Positions 24,331 through 36,398 of a stretch of DNA of 64,000 bases are shown piece after piece. Origin of the DNA: Straminergon stramineum. Taxonomy: Eukaryota > Streptophyta > Bryopsida > Hypnales > Calliergonaceae. The position numbers were made by a program, and so were the translations under genes. The stretch's first letter is position 1; each line of letters opens with the position of its first letter. Location of the stretch: positions 749,001 through 813,000 of the forward strand of contig OY987272.1 in NCBI GenBank assembly GCA_963920665.1. Reading direction: 5' to 3'. Under the pieces are notes generated by a model that was not told the origin of the DNA, did no database searches, and worked only from the letters and a program-made list of their open reading frames with translations.

Positions 24331-26498
24331 ATCTCTTTGACCCTTTGCGCAACTTTGCAACAAAAAGACAAAGACGCAGAGCAGGGGAAGTGGGGCAATT
24401 GGGACACACACAAGGCCAGGAACTAGAGAGGGACTCGTGAATGGATGAAGTATTGGATGAGTTATTGGATTTGAGCCAACTAAAGTAACGAAGTTTATCA
24501 ACTGGAAGGTAAGTGCACCCATGAGCACCACAATAGCTACTGAGCATAGTTATTATTTTTTGTACAAATTATTTTTATTGGATCTTATTGGCAAATGAAA
24601 AATGATTCTAACATACTTTAGCATGAATTATTTGGACATAGTATTAATAAGTTATGACACTTTTAAAAACAATCAAAAACTTGCCAACAAACCTCCTTCG
24701 ACACAAACAATTCACACTACTCTCTTCACCTACTCCACTCATTGTTCAACCAATGCCAATACATAACTCCTCATCCATTCCAACCTTCATGTTCACATGT
24801 GTTCCACATCAATTAATACAATAATTATAATCAACTTCCTACAACAATGAAATTTAGTTGGCATAAAATTCCCTTATAACCAAGGTGGTAGTGGTATCAC
24901 TCCTTCAACTTGTAGTTAGAAGTGGGACCAATATGAACAAGCCCTTAATTTATGCCCATCCAAGAGGATTGGAGGTTTTTTCATTTATAGTGAAATTTTA
25001 AAGTGTTGTTTGAAAGCTATATAAAAAAATGATACTAGGTTCTCCAAGGCTCTCCAAGGCTCTCATGTTTTAATTGTGAACATCTCATTGTCATCAATAT
25101 CTAGGCTTTAGTATTGCTTTTTGGTCCAAATGTAGGTGTCATATTTTGGGCACTAATAATAATGGGTGCACATACCTTTAGTTTCTATGCAAATGTAGTT
25201 CATGATATTTTTGAACGTAATAGTAGCAAAGGCCCCTAACTTTGGTTCCCAATAATTGAGACTCCTTTCATTGTAGAAAATCTTGAATTGAAGTTTGCCT
25301 ATGAAAACTTGGCCATTGGACAATGGAGTGCAATGTTTTTACAAACAACCAATTGAATAATTCAAAAAAATCTTTATTGTGTGAAATAAAATTAGAATTT
25401 TATTAATGCAAATTAAACATTGCATTCTTACACAATCTCAACCAAGCATACCAAATTTCAATTTAAAAAAAACAAAACTCAATTTTCAATTAACTTCTTT
25501 TGGTATATTTTATGTTTTTACATGATAATTGATTGAAAACATTAGTGATGAATTTTCAAGATTCAACAATGAAGACATATTTGTAAAACATCTAATTATA
25601 TGAACATCTTTCCTATCATAATGAATCTAAAGAAAATTTAAAATTCAGAGTATAGAATTCAATGTTAAGATGTCACACTCCAAAATTCTACAAAATAGAT
25701 CTCTTACTAGATTTTTTGCATACTAGGATTGGTCTTATACCTCAAGCACTCACCTATTCTAGTAAATTGATGGTTTATGCTACTAACTACTAAGTAATAA
25801 CTATTGCTTTGCTCAACATCCTATGTACAATATCCCCAAACCAAGCTTAATGCCCCTAAACTATCGGGTGATGATGGTAAGGTTCCCAAACCGAATGACA
25901 TGGTTGTGGGTTCAATACCTAGTGGCGTCAGATTCTATACCTTGTGTGAAATCAACCTTGCCTCCAAACAAAAAAACCCTTGCAATGTATTGCCTGAAGA
26001 TGCTGAACATACTTGTTTCACCAAAATAAAAACAAAAGAAACTAAGTTTACTTCATGCCCAGGAGGGTCGACGATGTCTTTGTGGGGCTAGGCTCTGAAT
26101 TTTCACCTGCAGGAAATTCACTAAAGAATTCAAAGGTGCTTCAATACAATTAACTGGACCTAAACCCTGAACTCTAAAAAAATGCCTAAAACCCTAATCC
26201 TCCCTTCGGTACAACCTCCATGCCACTTGCGACTCTTTGACAACTTTTCACCACACTTCTGTCAAGCAGGAGCAATGATTTGTGGAAAAGCAGACTTACA
26301 TGAGAGCGTAAGCAAAGACAGTAATGAAGGGTTTAGGGTTTAGGAACCGTATACTCTACTCCATCACTCACGATCTATGCTTTGTCTATAGCAGCTACAA
26401 ATTTCCACAGATAGACACAGAATCCCTGAAGGCAGAGCGGCAGTGGTCGTTACCTTAGGCGAGGGTACCAATTTTCCCAATTTTTCCACCTCCCAGTT
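24331..26498. other. probable promoter, then AT-rich DNA without a supported gene
   Basis: The first few hundred bases probably hold the TCAIM-like promoter. From 24550 to 25800 the DNA is AT-rich and I see nothing in it. Telobox-like words (GGGTTTAGGGTTTAGG) occur at 26328 and AAACCCTAA at 26190, which may mark a former promoter. Confidence 0.4.
25855..25990 (+). repeat. possible tRNA-derived SINE head
   Basis: GGTTCAATACC at about 25910 fits the Pol III B box (GWTCRANNC). TGGTAAGG about 40 bp upstream could serve as an A box. The spacing is tRNA-like but no cloverleaf forms, and I found no second copy or tail here. Weak call. Confidence 0.25.
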
Positions 26499-26622
26499 CA
26501 AAATTTCAGCAGGTGATCAATCCGGCAGACTAACAGCAAGTCCAATCTACAGATGCTGCTTGGAATTAAGATTGCGTTTGCTTCTAAAACAAAATCATGG
26601 CAAGGAGAAAAGTAATTTCCAT
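26499..26622 (-). pseudogene. duplicate of the ankyrin-gene 5' leader, proximal half
   Basis: This matches 33267-33360, the leader next to the start codon of the ankyrin/PGG gene. Shared words include TCCGGCAGA, CAATCTAC, ATGCTGCTTG and TTGCTTCTAAAAC. The similarity stops before the coding region, so no protein is encoded. The other half lies beyond the inserted TTAA element. Confidence 0.75.
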
Positions 26623-27536
26623 TTTACCCCTAAAGTTCCTTGACTATGTTATCATCGAAAACTCTCAAAAACTGCCATTTCTAGTACAAGTACCAAATTT
26701 TTGAAAAATATCATTTTTGGACACATATAACCGCAGGATCTTGTATTGTGCTAGATTGAGAAGATGTGGAAAAAATTCAGAAATTTCCACCATGTAGATT
26801 GCAAGATATTATCGTTTGACTTGATAAAAATCCTTTTTTTGGCTTTGTGAAAATATAGGCAGCTGCACTTCACAAGGTCACATTTGTATGAAAATATGTC
26901 CAAAATTGTGGTGCTTCTTTAAATTCATTCTTCAAGGCAAGTTGGCTACATGCTTGAAAAATTTCAGATCATTTGGAATTGTGCAACATATAGGAAAAAA
27001 ATAGTAAATAGAAAGATGTAGAGAATGATTCAAAATATTGAATAGTTAACAGTTTATTAATGAAATTGAAAAATGAAAATCCCAATTGTTGTAATGTTTT
27101 AATAAACAATCTACACCTTATTTCTTTATTTTTTTCCAAAAATACTGAAAATTGAGTTAGATAAAGGACTTCAAAGTTTATTTTAGAGTAGAGAATCCAT
27201 ACTTGCCCACAAACTAAAGCATCTCATAATTTTTGACTCATTGATCAAAATAGAATGATTCAAAGCTTTCTATGTACAAAGAATTTTAGAAAACTAATTT
27301 CAAATTTTTATTTTTGAAAGAACCCAAACTGCCCGAGTTGAGAAACAAACTACATATTAGGCCATAACTTTTGACTCATATTCCCAAATGTCTTGAAATT
27401 TAGTGCATATGAAAGATATTCCTCATCCACACCTTCTCTTAAAGTTTGGGCCAAAAACATGAAAATCTTTAGTCACATATACCTACCCAAAATTTCTATG
27501 TAACCCAAAAATGCACCTTGGTCCTTTAGGGGTTAA
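26623..27536 (+). mobile_element. TTAA-type element P2, inserted in a duplicated leader
   Basis: Ends are TTTACCCCTAAAGTTCCTTG and CACCTTGGTCCTTTAGGGGTTAA. It is about 914 bp and homologous along its length to 7928-8860. The flanks on both sides match consecutive parts of the ankyrin leader at 33267-33610. Removing the element and one 4-bp TTAA copy restores a gap-free alignment there, so the insertion and its 4-bp duplication are read directly from sequence. Confidence 0.85.
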
Positions 27537-27800
27537 AAATCTAACCCTACTCAAGGCATTCTATTAGAGAGTCTATTAGACAAATCAAAATCGCACAAGA
27601 GAGACTTCTATTTCTAAATTTATACAACTCACATGAAATCCCGCATAGATTGCAGCAGCATAAGATGCAAAGAGCCTGTGAGACACAAGACTCGAAGGGT
27701 TCAAAAACTGCATACAATCTGGAGAATGAACATTCAGCTTGTTATGTCCGTGAGAAGTAGACTCTAGGACTACAAAGGAGAACTCAGAGTAGTGCAATTA
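27537..27800 (-). pseudogene. duplicate of the ankyrin-gene 5' leader, distal half
   Basis: This matches 33370-33610, with shared words CTCTTTGCA (minus strand), GTAGACTCTAG and ACAATTATTGTGA-like CAATTATTGTGAA. The frame is not conserved between copies, so this is leader or promoter sequence and not a gene body. Confidence 0.75.
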
Positions 27801-27961
27801 TTGTGAATGAACTATTATTCTAAAGATTGAGGATTTAAAATCCTCAAAGAGTGAGGATTTCGTCAGATTTTGGAGGCATTTCAACCCACTGATTCTCTTC
27901 TTGTAGAGTAAATGCATGGAGAAGTGTTGGGGATGGAATCATGTAAATGAAGTATCATATA

Positions 27962-28298
27962 TAAGGTAGGAGGTCCATAAAGTGCCCATCTAAGAGCTGA
28001 AACTGAATTTGGGGGAGGTGAAACTTATTGAATTATTGAAATATTTTTCAGTAAATTTTTCTTGAAAGACAAGACGAATTGACATCTAACCCAAGTCGTT
28101 TCATATTTTTTGGAGCTTTGTAGAATTAGTTATGAATTTTTGAAGTTGAAATGACATAGGACTCTAAAACCGCACACCTCCTCAAATGTACACAGTTGGT
28201 ACATCCCAGTAAAGATGAAAAACCCCATGTACAAACAGTGTACATTTGAGGAGGTGTGCGGTTATAGAGCTTGTGTGGATTTTGAGCCTCCTACCTTA
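27962..28298 (+). mobile_element. MITE family M, TA target duplication
   Basis: Ends are TAAGGTAGGAGGTCC and GAGCCTCCTACCTTA. It carries the inner palindrome CACCTCCTCAAATGTACAC / GTGTACATTTGAGGAGGTG. 337 bp, non-coding. Confidence 0.8.
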
Positions 28299-28333
28299 GT
28301 ACTCCGTATGTATTATCTCTACACATAGGGAGG

Positions 28334-28677
28334 TAAGGTAAGAGGTTCATAAAGTGTCCATTTAAGAGCTAATCATATTTATTATTGGGGAAGGTAAATT
28401 CTTTGAAATATTTTTCAGTTCATTTTCATAGAAAGAAAAATGAAATTGGCATCTAATTTAACTTATTTCATATTTTTGTGGATTTTTGTGGATTTTTGTG
28501 GAATTAGTTATGAATTTTTGAAGATGAAGCACAATGGTTATTAAAAGCGTCCACCTCCTAAAATGTACATAACTAGTACATTGATGGTGCATTGAAGAAA
28601 GAAAAATGTACCTCTACATTATAGGACACTAACATGATGCTTTTTGAGCCTAATCAATTTTAGGACCTCTTACCTTA
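28334..28677 (+). mobile_element. MITE family M, adjacent second copy
   Basis: Ends are TAAGGTAAGAGGTTC and GGACCTCTTACCTTA. It lies 35 bp from the previous copy in the same orientation. It contains a threefold 10-bp tandem (TTTTTGTGGA) at 28474-28503. Confidence 0.75.
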
Positions 28678-30690
28678 TTTAGCAATAGTAAGGTATATTA
28701 CCTATTTTTAACAATGGTTCCATTTATGCAAGATAGGGTGACCTATTTTGGTGAATGAGGAGAATATATTGTGGTGTAGAAACTTCATTGGTGTGTGACA
28801 AATAACACATTGACACCTATTAATGACACATTTTAGTTTTGCACTTCTTGAAAATAGATTTGCCTATACATCAAAAATAAGTCAGAATGTAATTTATACT
28901 TCCTTAATTTTTACTAATTCCAAACTTGATGAAAAGTCAACAATAAAAATTCAATCTCCATTATTTCTATTTTCTTAACAAAGAAAAATATCCCCCACTA
29001 CAGCTCAATCAGATATTTGCTAAAATGCTTAACATTGCCTAAAATAGGTGATACTATATACCTTAAGCAATGGTTGAAAGCTCAAAAGTTACAAAGTTGA
29101 ATGAAAATTAAACATATGTCACATCATATTGGGGCCCATCATTTAAAAGAAAGTACAAATGGTTGGTAGAATTTTATCCATATGATTATAGGAATAGTGA
29201 CATGAAAGTCAACAAAGATACAAGGCTTGTGGATGAAAATGAGACAAATATGAAAACCAATAGTAGCATGGTTGAGCCAATCAATCTTTTGAATTCATTT
29301 CTTATGCCTAGTAGAGTTGTAATGTGTGGCTATAGGAATAGCAAGATTGTTGTTTTGTAAGCATATGAGTGTGAACATGTTAGCCTACAATTTTTTAGAA
29401 ATTCCATCTAAAAATTTTGGCTAAAATTTCATATTTTTTAATAAATTTTATTAATACCTATCATTGTGAACCTATTACCATGGTTCCTTGAACAACTTTG
29501 ATGTGCCATTTATTGGACTTTGTTAGATTTTAAGAAGAAAAAAATTGGTGATTAATTAGGACTCTTTTGAAATCAAATGAGGTTGTTCCATTGAAATTTA
29601 TATTTTTATAATCACTTCCCTCTTGCTTCTTTGTACCCCCTCAGCACCAAGGAGAGCCTCTCCAAATGTAGACAATTTTTTTTAATTTTAAATATGAATA
29701 ATAATAGTAATAAATTAAATTTTAAATTTTTTCTGTGATTGGAAGCTTTCCTTGATACTAAGGTATACCAAGAAGTAAGAAGGGAGTGATCAACCAAACG
29801 ACCATTTGATCAAGATATAAGAGTTGGATCCTTGAGAGGTCCTTCAATAGGACAATGATCAACTAATTAATATTTTGGTGGAACTAAGCTCATTCCTTAT
29901 AAAAATAATCCCTATCAATCAAATATTTATTTTAAATCTTAATAATATTTTCTAAAATCTGGATAAGTCTAATTACCGACACATTAAGATATAGGTGTAG
30001 GTACCCCCCATTGGCCCTAAGAAGATCTATGCCTGTACAAGATAGTAATCAACAACAAAAATGAAACTTGGTGTGGCTAAGTTCTTTCCACACATAATGA
30101 AATCATATCAACAATTTCTTTTTAAAAAAATTTAAACAAATCCAATAACAACACATTAAGAGAAAATTATTGGTACCTTTCCATCAAGGACCCCAAGAAG
30201 ATCCATGTTGTTATAGGACAATGATCAACCAATATTCTAAACAAATTGATTTCCATCTCCATACATCTTTCACATCAATTGGGTTCTTCATCATTATAGT
30301 GTATACTTCTAGACAAAATTTTCATCTGAATTCTACATATTTATGGTAATAGGTCCAAGGTAATAGGTCCATGGTAGTAGGTACTAAAATTTAATAAAAA
30401 TATTAGATTTTGATCCAAATTCTAAGATGAAATCTACTTTTAGAAATACTCTTAAACTTTCTAATGCTTCTTCAAATTTTTGAGCTCAACGCTCACATAA
30501 TTCCTGTTCAACACTGATAGGCTCATGCTTACAAAATAACATTGTTGTAAGAATAGTAGCATCCTAAGATTGTCAAAAAAAATGTACTCACTTTTCAATT
30601 GCAAAATTGCATAGAAGATCACAAAAATGATCATTAGAAAGAGACATACAAAAATTACATAATTTTATTTGGCTAAGATATTTGTCTTCA
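28678..30690. other. AT-rich intergenic DNA, no gene seen
   Basis: No supported gene. A 15-bp tandem (GGTAATAGGTCCAAG-like, three copies) lies at 30344-30388. The last few hundred bases presumably hold the 3' end of the ankyrin transcript. Confidence 0.45.
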
Positions 30691-33213
30691 CTAATGCCTC
30701 TTAAACATGGAAATGAGTGATCTTCCATATTCCAAGGGTCCATCCTCCAAAGATTCATATCCCATGGGCCTCGAACTCATGATGGAGTGGCACGTGTAGA
30801 TACTCTTTGGACTTTCCTTTTCTTTCTTTTTTCCTTCATGACATTCCCTTTTCATCTTAGCTTGTAATTTCCTTTCCATCTCATCATTTAATGTCTTCAC
30901 CTCTTCTTCATTCACAAGTGACCCACACAAATTGTTGAGAGAATCATCTGAGCATTTGAGAGAATCATGTAATTTCTTCTCTTTGTCAAACTGCAAAATG
31001 AGCTTCACCATCTGATCTTTCAGCTTCACTATCTGCTCTTTGGCCAAAGAAAATAGTATCCAAGTCAAGGGAATTAAACAAATACACGCACCCAAACATA
31101 AAGAAACTATCATGCTCCACTCCAATCTTCGAATTGGAGGTAGGATTGCCAATCCTGCACATATAAAGGCGGCCATTATGCACACCATTGAGGTAATGAA
31201 GAAGCCAAGCATCCACTTGATTGATTTTTGGACTTTCATCAAGGCTATTGTTCGCTCATCATTGTCATGAACAAACAAAGTTGCCACAACTCCAATTAGC
31301 ATGGTGCCAATGCCCAAAAAGAAGGACAAGGCGTTGAAGGCCACAAACATTTGCACACTGAGATGTCCTTCCACGGCAACATAGTGTTCATATGTATCTG
31401 TTGGAGCTGGGGGACTAGGAAAAGTGAATTGGAAATAGTCTGCATAACCAAGGGGAGGTTGCAACCATCCAACAAACGCCACACTGGCTATGAGTGCCGC
31501 TCCGACGAGCACAAAGTTGGCCTGGGTGGTATACATGTCATTGAGCTCCTTTAGACGGTTTGCCACACCAGGCATTTGCAATAGTTCTTGTATGCAACTT
31601 TGGTGTCCCGGAGCTGGCATTGACATTGCTCCGTTGTAAAAGGGATGACATTGCTTTCCTCCTCCGTAGGGGTTATATTGCGGCGCTCTAGCAGTGGAGT
31701 ATCTGACTATAGGACGAAGTTGCAACCATTCTTTGAACTCGTTGTTGGAAACTTGAAATTGCATCCTGTCTTTGATAACGTTGGTGATAACGTGAAATTG
31801 CATCCCCTCCTTGGAATTCTTGGTGGTCGGTTGAAATTGCATGGCATAATCAAGAGGAGTCTTCCCCAAGTAATCCGTCTTATGGGCACCAAACACGATG
31901 CCTACTTCAGCCATGCACAATACGTGAAACAAGCTTCTATCCCCAAGAAGAGACACCAAATGCAAAGGGGGTAAGCACCTATGAATCCCAGAGTAGTCAT
32001 TGAAGTCGATGTGCTTCACCCATGAAGGACGTGTGAGCTCCATAACCACTGAATCCTGCCCGTGTCGAGTGGCACACCAGAGAGCCACCTTCCACAGCAA
32101 ACTCACCGCCAGCGCTTCCGTTGCATCCTCAAGAAGATTCTCGCTGGGAGACTTCGGTCGTACTTTCGTGTATCCTAGAGAAATGCACCAAATTAGGTTA
32201 AAATAACCACGCCGGGCTGCCCAGCAAAGGAGATTCGAATCAGTCTCAGCACTAGACGGTCCTACGGTAATGGATTGGCCATGGCACCCACGCTCTTGAT
32301 CGGAGCCTCGTAAATGCCACCGCTCTTCTCGAGTCCGTGTCTCAAAGTCTCCCAGAAAACATTTCCTGAACTTCGCGTACCCTGTCCCGTTCTTAAACTC
32401 TAACAGGGGGATAACCAGCCCTCTGACTAATTGAAGAACACAATACTCATTCCGAAACGAGAACATAACCTCAAGAAGACGAGCTCCAGCCTTCACTGTA
32501 CGTCTCTGCAAAAGCTCACACAACAACATCATCGCCTGAAGTAAATCCTCCTGTAGAAGTATGCCCCTCTCCTTCATTTGCTTCGCCTTCATCTGGTTGA
32601 AAAGGGGCGCCAAGACTGTGCAGTAGTAGAACCCTCTCCGAAACTCATGTGACAACCAGAGGTTTGAAATCTCTTGAACAACGGCTAAGTTGCAGCCATG
32701 GAAGTAAGGGACCTGATACATCTCAAAAAAACGACGATCACAAAAGATCACAGTCATGACTTCGTCATCTGCCTCCAGTACGTCCTTAAAGAGATAGCTC
32801 AGAACACTGTTGTCAAGCTGAAGTGCTTCTGCCAACCTCGGATGAAGAGCAGCTTGGAAATCCACAGACGGGCGCAGAGATTCTTTTCCAGTTTCAGAGT
32901 CAACTGTAATATCATCAGGGTGAAGACCTAAAGCGATTGCTATCAACCTGGTGAGTACTCTTGCACGAATTATTACGGATTTTCGATCTTTGCCTGTGCC
33001 TAACAATACCGACAGCTTCTGTTTGGTGGCATTCGCATCTTTTTCCTTGTGCACACACTGAATGAGATCCCTCAGGAGCTCTCGATCGTTCTCGACGAAT
33101 GTCTCCAATGTGTTAATGGTGGTTGCATCTCTTGTCCACGACAGAACGAGATCCTCTGGAATTTTGTTAGTCACTTTGTCAGTTCCCTCTCTACCCCTAC
33201 TGCTTGACGCCAT
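30691..33213 (-). CDS. ankyrin/PGG-like multispan membrane protein
   Basis: An intronless gene of 840 residues. I start it at ATGGCGTCAAGC because the upstream open stretch begins with TTG. The N-terminal 300 residues are helical and match nothing I know. An ankyrin-like part follows at about 325-465; the clearest repeat is LPPLHLVSLLGDRSLFHVL then DYLGKTPLDYA. Three 13-residue units (MQFQPTTKNSKEG, MQFHVITNVIKDR, MQFQVSNNEFKEW) sit at about 458-496. A PGG-like segment TTQANFVLVGAALIASVAF (about 562-580) opens four hydrophobic helices at about 566-585, 620-648, 666-692 and 701-723. A charged coiled-coil tail (about 725-790) and a short cytoplasmic end close the protein. The ankyrin-plus-PGG layout is that of plant ACD6-type membrane proteins, though the repeats are few and degenerate. 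The function cannot be given from sequence. Confidence 0.8.
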   Translation of the reverse strand: MASSSRGREGTDKVTNKIPEDLVLSWTRDATTINTLETFVENDRELLRDLIQCVHKEKDANATKQKLSVLLGTGKDRKSVIIRARVLTRLIAIALGLHPDDITVDSETGKESLRPSVDFQAALHPRLAEALQLDNSVLSYLFKDVLEADDEVMTVIFCDRRFFEMYQVPYFHGCNLAVVQEISNLWLSHEFRRGFYYCTVLAPLFNQMKAKQMKERGILLQEDLLQAMMLLCELLQRRTVKAGARLLEVMFSFRNEYCVLQLVRGLVIPLLEFKNGTGYAKFRKCFLGDFETRTREERWHLRGSDQERGCHGQSITVGPSSAETDSNLLCWAARRGYFNLIWCISLGYTKVRPKSPSENLLEDATEALAVSLLWKVALWCATRHGQDSVVMELTRPSWVKHIDFNDYSGIHRCLPPLHLVSLLGDRSLFHVLCMAEVGIVFGAHKTDYLGKTPLDYAMQFQPTTKNSKEGMQFHVITNVIKDRMQFQVSNNEFKEWLQLRPIVRYSTARAPQYNPYGGGKQCHPFYNGAMSMPAPGHQSCIQELLQMPGVANRLKELNDMYTTQANFVLVGAALIASVAFVGWLQPPLGYADYFQFTFPSPPAPTDTYEHYVAVEGHLSVQMFVAFNALSFFLGIGTMLIGVVATLFVHDNDERTIALMKVQKSIKWMLGFFITSMVCIMAAFICAGLAILPPIRRLEWSMIVSLCLGACICLIPLTWILFSLAKEQIVKLKDQMVKLILQFDKEKKLHDSLKCSDDSLNNLCGSLVNEEEVKTLNDEMERKLQAKMKRECHEGKKKEKESPKSIYTCHSIMSSRPMGYESLEDGPLEYGRSLISMFKRH
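31726..31842 (-). repeat. 39-bp coding tandem repeat inside the ankyrin gene
   Basis: Three consecutive 39-bp units each begin ATGCAATTTC(A/G) on the minus strand and encode 13-residue repeats starting MQF. A fourth partial unit (LQLRP) follows. The unit preserves the reading frame. Confidence 0.75.
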
Positions 33214-33630
33214 ACCCAAAGACGAATAGTGAAGACAGTTTATCCAAAGGAAAGAAACTTCTCAGTTCAAATTTATCCGGCAGAAGTGCAGCAGATCTAA
33301 TCTACGAATGTTGCTTGCAATCAGAATCGAGTGTGCTTCTAAACCAAAATCATAACAAGGGGAAGTCTAATTCCAATTACAAATTGTAACTGTGCTCCAA
33401 GAAATCTACTAGAGAGAGCAAATCCCCGCAAGAAAGACCTCGATTGCAAAATTCCTACAACTCTAATGAAATCTAGAATGGATTGCAGCAACAATAAGTG
33501 CAAAGAGCCTGCGAGACGAGACCAGAAGCTTGCAAACAGGGTGTGTGCTGAGGACGTAGACTCTAGAACTGGTAATGTAGAACACAGCGACGTACAATTA
33601 TTGTGAGGATCAGAATAATTAAATAGAATT
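33214..33630 (-). promoter_or_regulatory. 5' leader and TATA-like box of the ankyrin gene
   Basis: The minus strand has CTATTTAATTATT at about 33617-33630, a TATA-like box. Similarity to the duplicate leader (26499-27800) begins about 10-20 bp downstream, close to the expected transcription start. The leader would be about 390 nt long and non-coding. Confidence 0.45.
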
Positions 33631-34509
33631 GTCACCATGTGGTATACATAAGTGTAGTGGCTGTACAGTACAGAGTCTCGCTTGTTGGTCACCTCATTAT
33701 TGAAATTTAGTTTCGTCGGAGATGAAGCGCGGTCCTCTGTAAAGATTCCCCAGAATCACGGTACAGACAGGCCAGCTAGCATGAGGCCAGGAGGGCTAGA
33801 CGCGTTCTCAAAAGCAAAGAGGCTCAAGAAAGGCATTCTATGTTGCAAAGAGGCTCAAGAAGGGCTCGCAGGATGACCGTCACAACTTATTTCACACTGG
33901 AGTTCTGCTATCCATGATCACACCCCTATTCCTCAGAGCATTGTTAACACTGTAAATGTGCAGAACACGTTATCTTTTCATTGCTTCTGTCTGGGCACTG
34001 TCCCCACACGCAAAGTCCGCAGTGATCTTGCTGGGTTCTCACCTTCGGATTAATTCTACGTGTGAGCTTTCTGGGTTAGTCTAGTTACGACTCTTGAATG
34101 AAGTTATCAGACTTTGAATTGCATGCTCCTTGACGCTTCGATCGTGAGAATTGCTTCGATCGATCAGCTAAGCGCAATGGTCTAGAAACTATCTAAATTG
34201 ACACCGTATGGTCAGTTTGATCTGTTGACCACTGAAGCCAAGTCGAGTGTTCTAACGTACATTACTAAGCATGCCCGTGGTGGATCTTGTGAAGTGCACG
34301 AATGGCGATTGACAATTGATTTGCTGTGGGTGGGTCGTTCAAATTGGATTTCGTGGGTACGAGACGGTATAAGCTTAACGTTGTGGATGCCCTATTATGG
34401 CGGTTCCCGAGGTACAAATCCCGATGCAAATGTGAAGGACCTCGACAAAAAAGAGCAATTGCCACGAGGGATCCGGAGGAAACCGCGATTTGGTTAAAGT
34501 GGGGAGATT
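33631..34509. other. intergenic, no gene seen
   Basis: Moderately GC-rich DNA with short open frames on both strands at 34198-34589 but no recognisable domain. It could be a decayed gene. I cannot support one. Confidence 0.4.
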
Positions 34510-34747
34510 CTACACTAAATAGTGAAATTAGGTTGCCTTACCCCAAGAAAGTTACTTTACAAGCCATCAAAGTCAACAAATATTTCTAAAAATATTTCCA
34601 TTTGTACACATGGAGATTCATGAGTCCCAAATATAGCGATATGAAATTCAAAAGTAGTTCATTCTTGTATAGTAACTGTAAATATTTATTTAGTGTCAAA
34701 TGTCGAGAAATTAGTGAAGGGCAACCTAATTTCACTATTTAGTGTAG
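34510..34747. mobile_element. foldback MITE with 28-bp perfect inverted ends
   Basis: The arms at 34510-34537 and 34720-34747 are perfect inverse copies over 28 bp, starting CTACACTAAATAGTGAAATT. The element is 238 bp and non-coding. CACTA occurs three bases inside the end, but no matching 3-bp duplication is seen, so the superfamily is unsettled. Confidence 0.75.
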
Positions 34748-35283
34748 AGGTCTAATTTCAGTATCAGGCCACAAAGTAAGCCGAAGGATATAGATTTATA
34801 GTATGTTTCAGGCCGCACGTCCTGAAATGTGCCAAAGTATTAAAATTCCACCAATTCAACGAAATCAACCTGACGAGGGGCAAACTAGGCTATTAACATG
34901 CTAGCTCGAGGAGCTGGTATAGTGGCTCCATGTCGACGAGTAATAGATGTATATATGGAGAGAGAGAGTCTCGATGTACAGTGCTGTATAGGATTGGTCT
35001 GCTCCAGATTGACGAGCTGTTGATGTCAAATACAGCAGAATTGCATTCAATTTGTTGCGTCAGTAGATTCAATCCACGTTCGGCTTGTGGTCTGTCTTTT
35101 GAGTGGATAGTGAGGGACAGGTATCCACCCAAAAGATAATGGGATTGATTATTTATATCATTACCCCATTTACCAATGTCTTTCACAAAATGTCCTCCCA
35201 CACATACTTGTATTTTTGATGAGCAATTTATTTGGCAAACGATATGGGTTATATCAACATATTCAATATGTATTTAGTATTCA

Positions 35284-35304
35284 ATATATATATATATATA
35301 TATA
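35284..35304. repeat. (TA)n microsatellite
   Basis: About ten consecutive TA units. Confidence 0.9.
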
Positions 35305-35734
35305 CTTTGAGGAGAGAAACCCTAAGCAATTTCTACAGCTGAGATGCCTTTAGACCTCAGACCAATCGACGGCTTATGTTCATTCAATCTGGGGTGGGCC
35401 TAAAATCCTAATTGCGTTTTGTAATTTATCCCCCCCTCCAAAAAAAACCTAAAATCAACAACAATTGTAGTGAATTCATCCCTCCATCTATGGTCCTCAT
35501 TTTTCCTTGAGGGGAGAGGGGAACCAGATTTGTCTATCCTATAATCACAAGAGATAGTTATTCATTTCCAAGCCGAAGCACATAAATTCTTCTCTTCAAT
35601 TACTTTGACAACACCATCGATCAAAAGCAAGTTTTTTCAGGAGTTTGTTTTGTACTTGTAGTATGAGCCAGTGTTGTGTATGGTGCCTCCAAATGGCTTG
35701 TCAGAGATCACATACAAAGTATTTTACTAGGCAC

Positions 35735-36398
35735 TAAGGTAAAACAACCCATTACGGACCTTTTATCCATTGGGGACTCCTATGAATGAGCCCATTATAG
35801 GTTTTTTTCCGTTTTTGAAATTTGGGCCACATTCAATGTCTTAGCTAAATAGAATGGAGTAATTAGTGATCGCAATATTAGTGAAGAACTTCCAGTTTTT
35901 TAGTGTTAGTTCATTGCAGGAAGTGCCTTTTCACATCTTCTGTGTTAGAAAATATTGTGACTACAATAGGTGAATAAGATGAGTGTTAAGGATCAATTTT
36001 TGTTGATTTTGGGGTAGTCTACATGTTGTGATGGGCTAAACACTTCAAAAATTCATAACAAATTCACAATTTGTTGAAAAAATAGTTTCAAATGCTCTTG
36101 CTATTTATATCACTTGACTTTCTCTGGAAAAAAAGAGTAGAAAATTGTAGAAATGTTACCATTATTAGACTCATTAAAATTTTAAATCTTTTTGGTGGCA
36201 ATTCAAAGAGGATTTCAACTCACCAAAAAATGTTTCATTTGGATATTTCATGCAAAAGTTATAAAGGGTCAATTTTCTTTTAGCAGATGCTCTAAAATCA
36301 TTTCTTCAATGGAGGTAGATAATTATTCATTAACTAGATATACATCTAGTAAAGATGGTACTTTTGGGTCAATGGTTCAATTGGGAGTCCTTACCTTA
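35735..36398 (-). mobile_element. MITE family N, long degenerate copy
   Basis: The left end TAAGGTAAAACAACCCATTA matches the 47895 element. The inner part (TGGGGTAGTCTACATG, GATGGGCTAAACACTTC) matches that element in inverse orientation. The right end CTTACCTTA closes it. 664 bp, non-coding. Confidence 0.6.

Noticed and set aside
33339..33692. 117-codon open frame upstream of the ankyrin gene
   Set aside because: The duplicated copy at 27537-27800 does not keep the frame, so the sequence behaves as non-coding leader.
34198..34589. Two open frames of 87-99 codons on the plus strand
   Set aside because: There is no recognisable domain and the end of the frames runs into the 34510 foldback element.
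35735..36398. Long terminal repeat retrotransposon
   Set aside because: Its ends are inverted, not direct, and match the MITE at 47895. No primer-binding site or polyprotein is visible.
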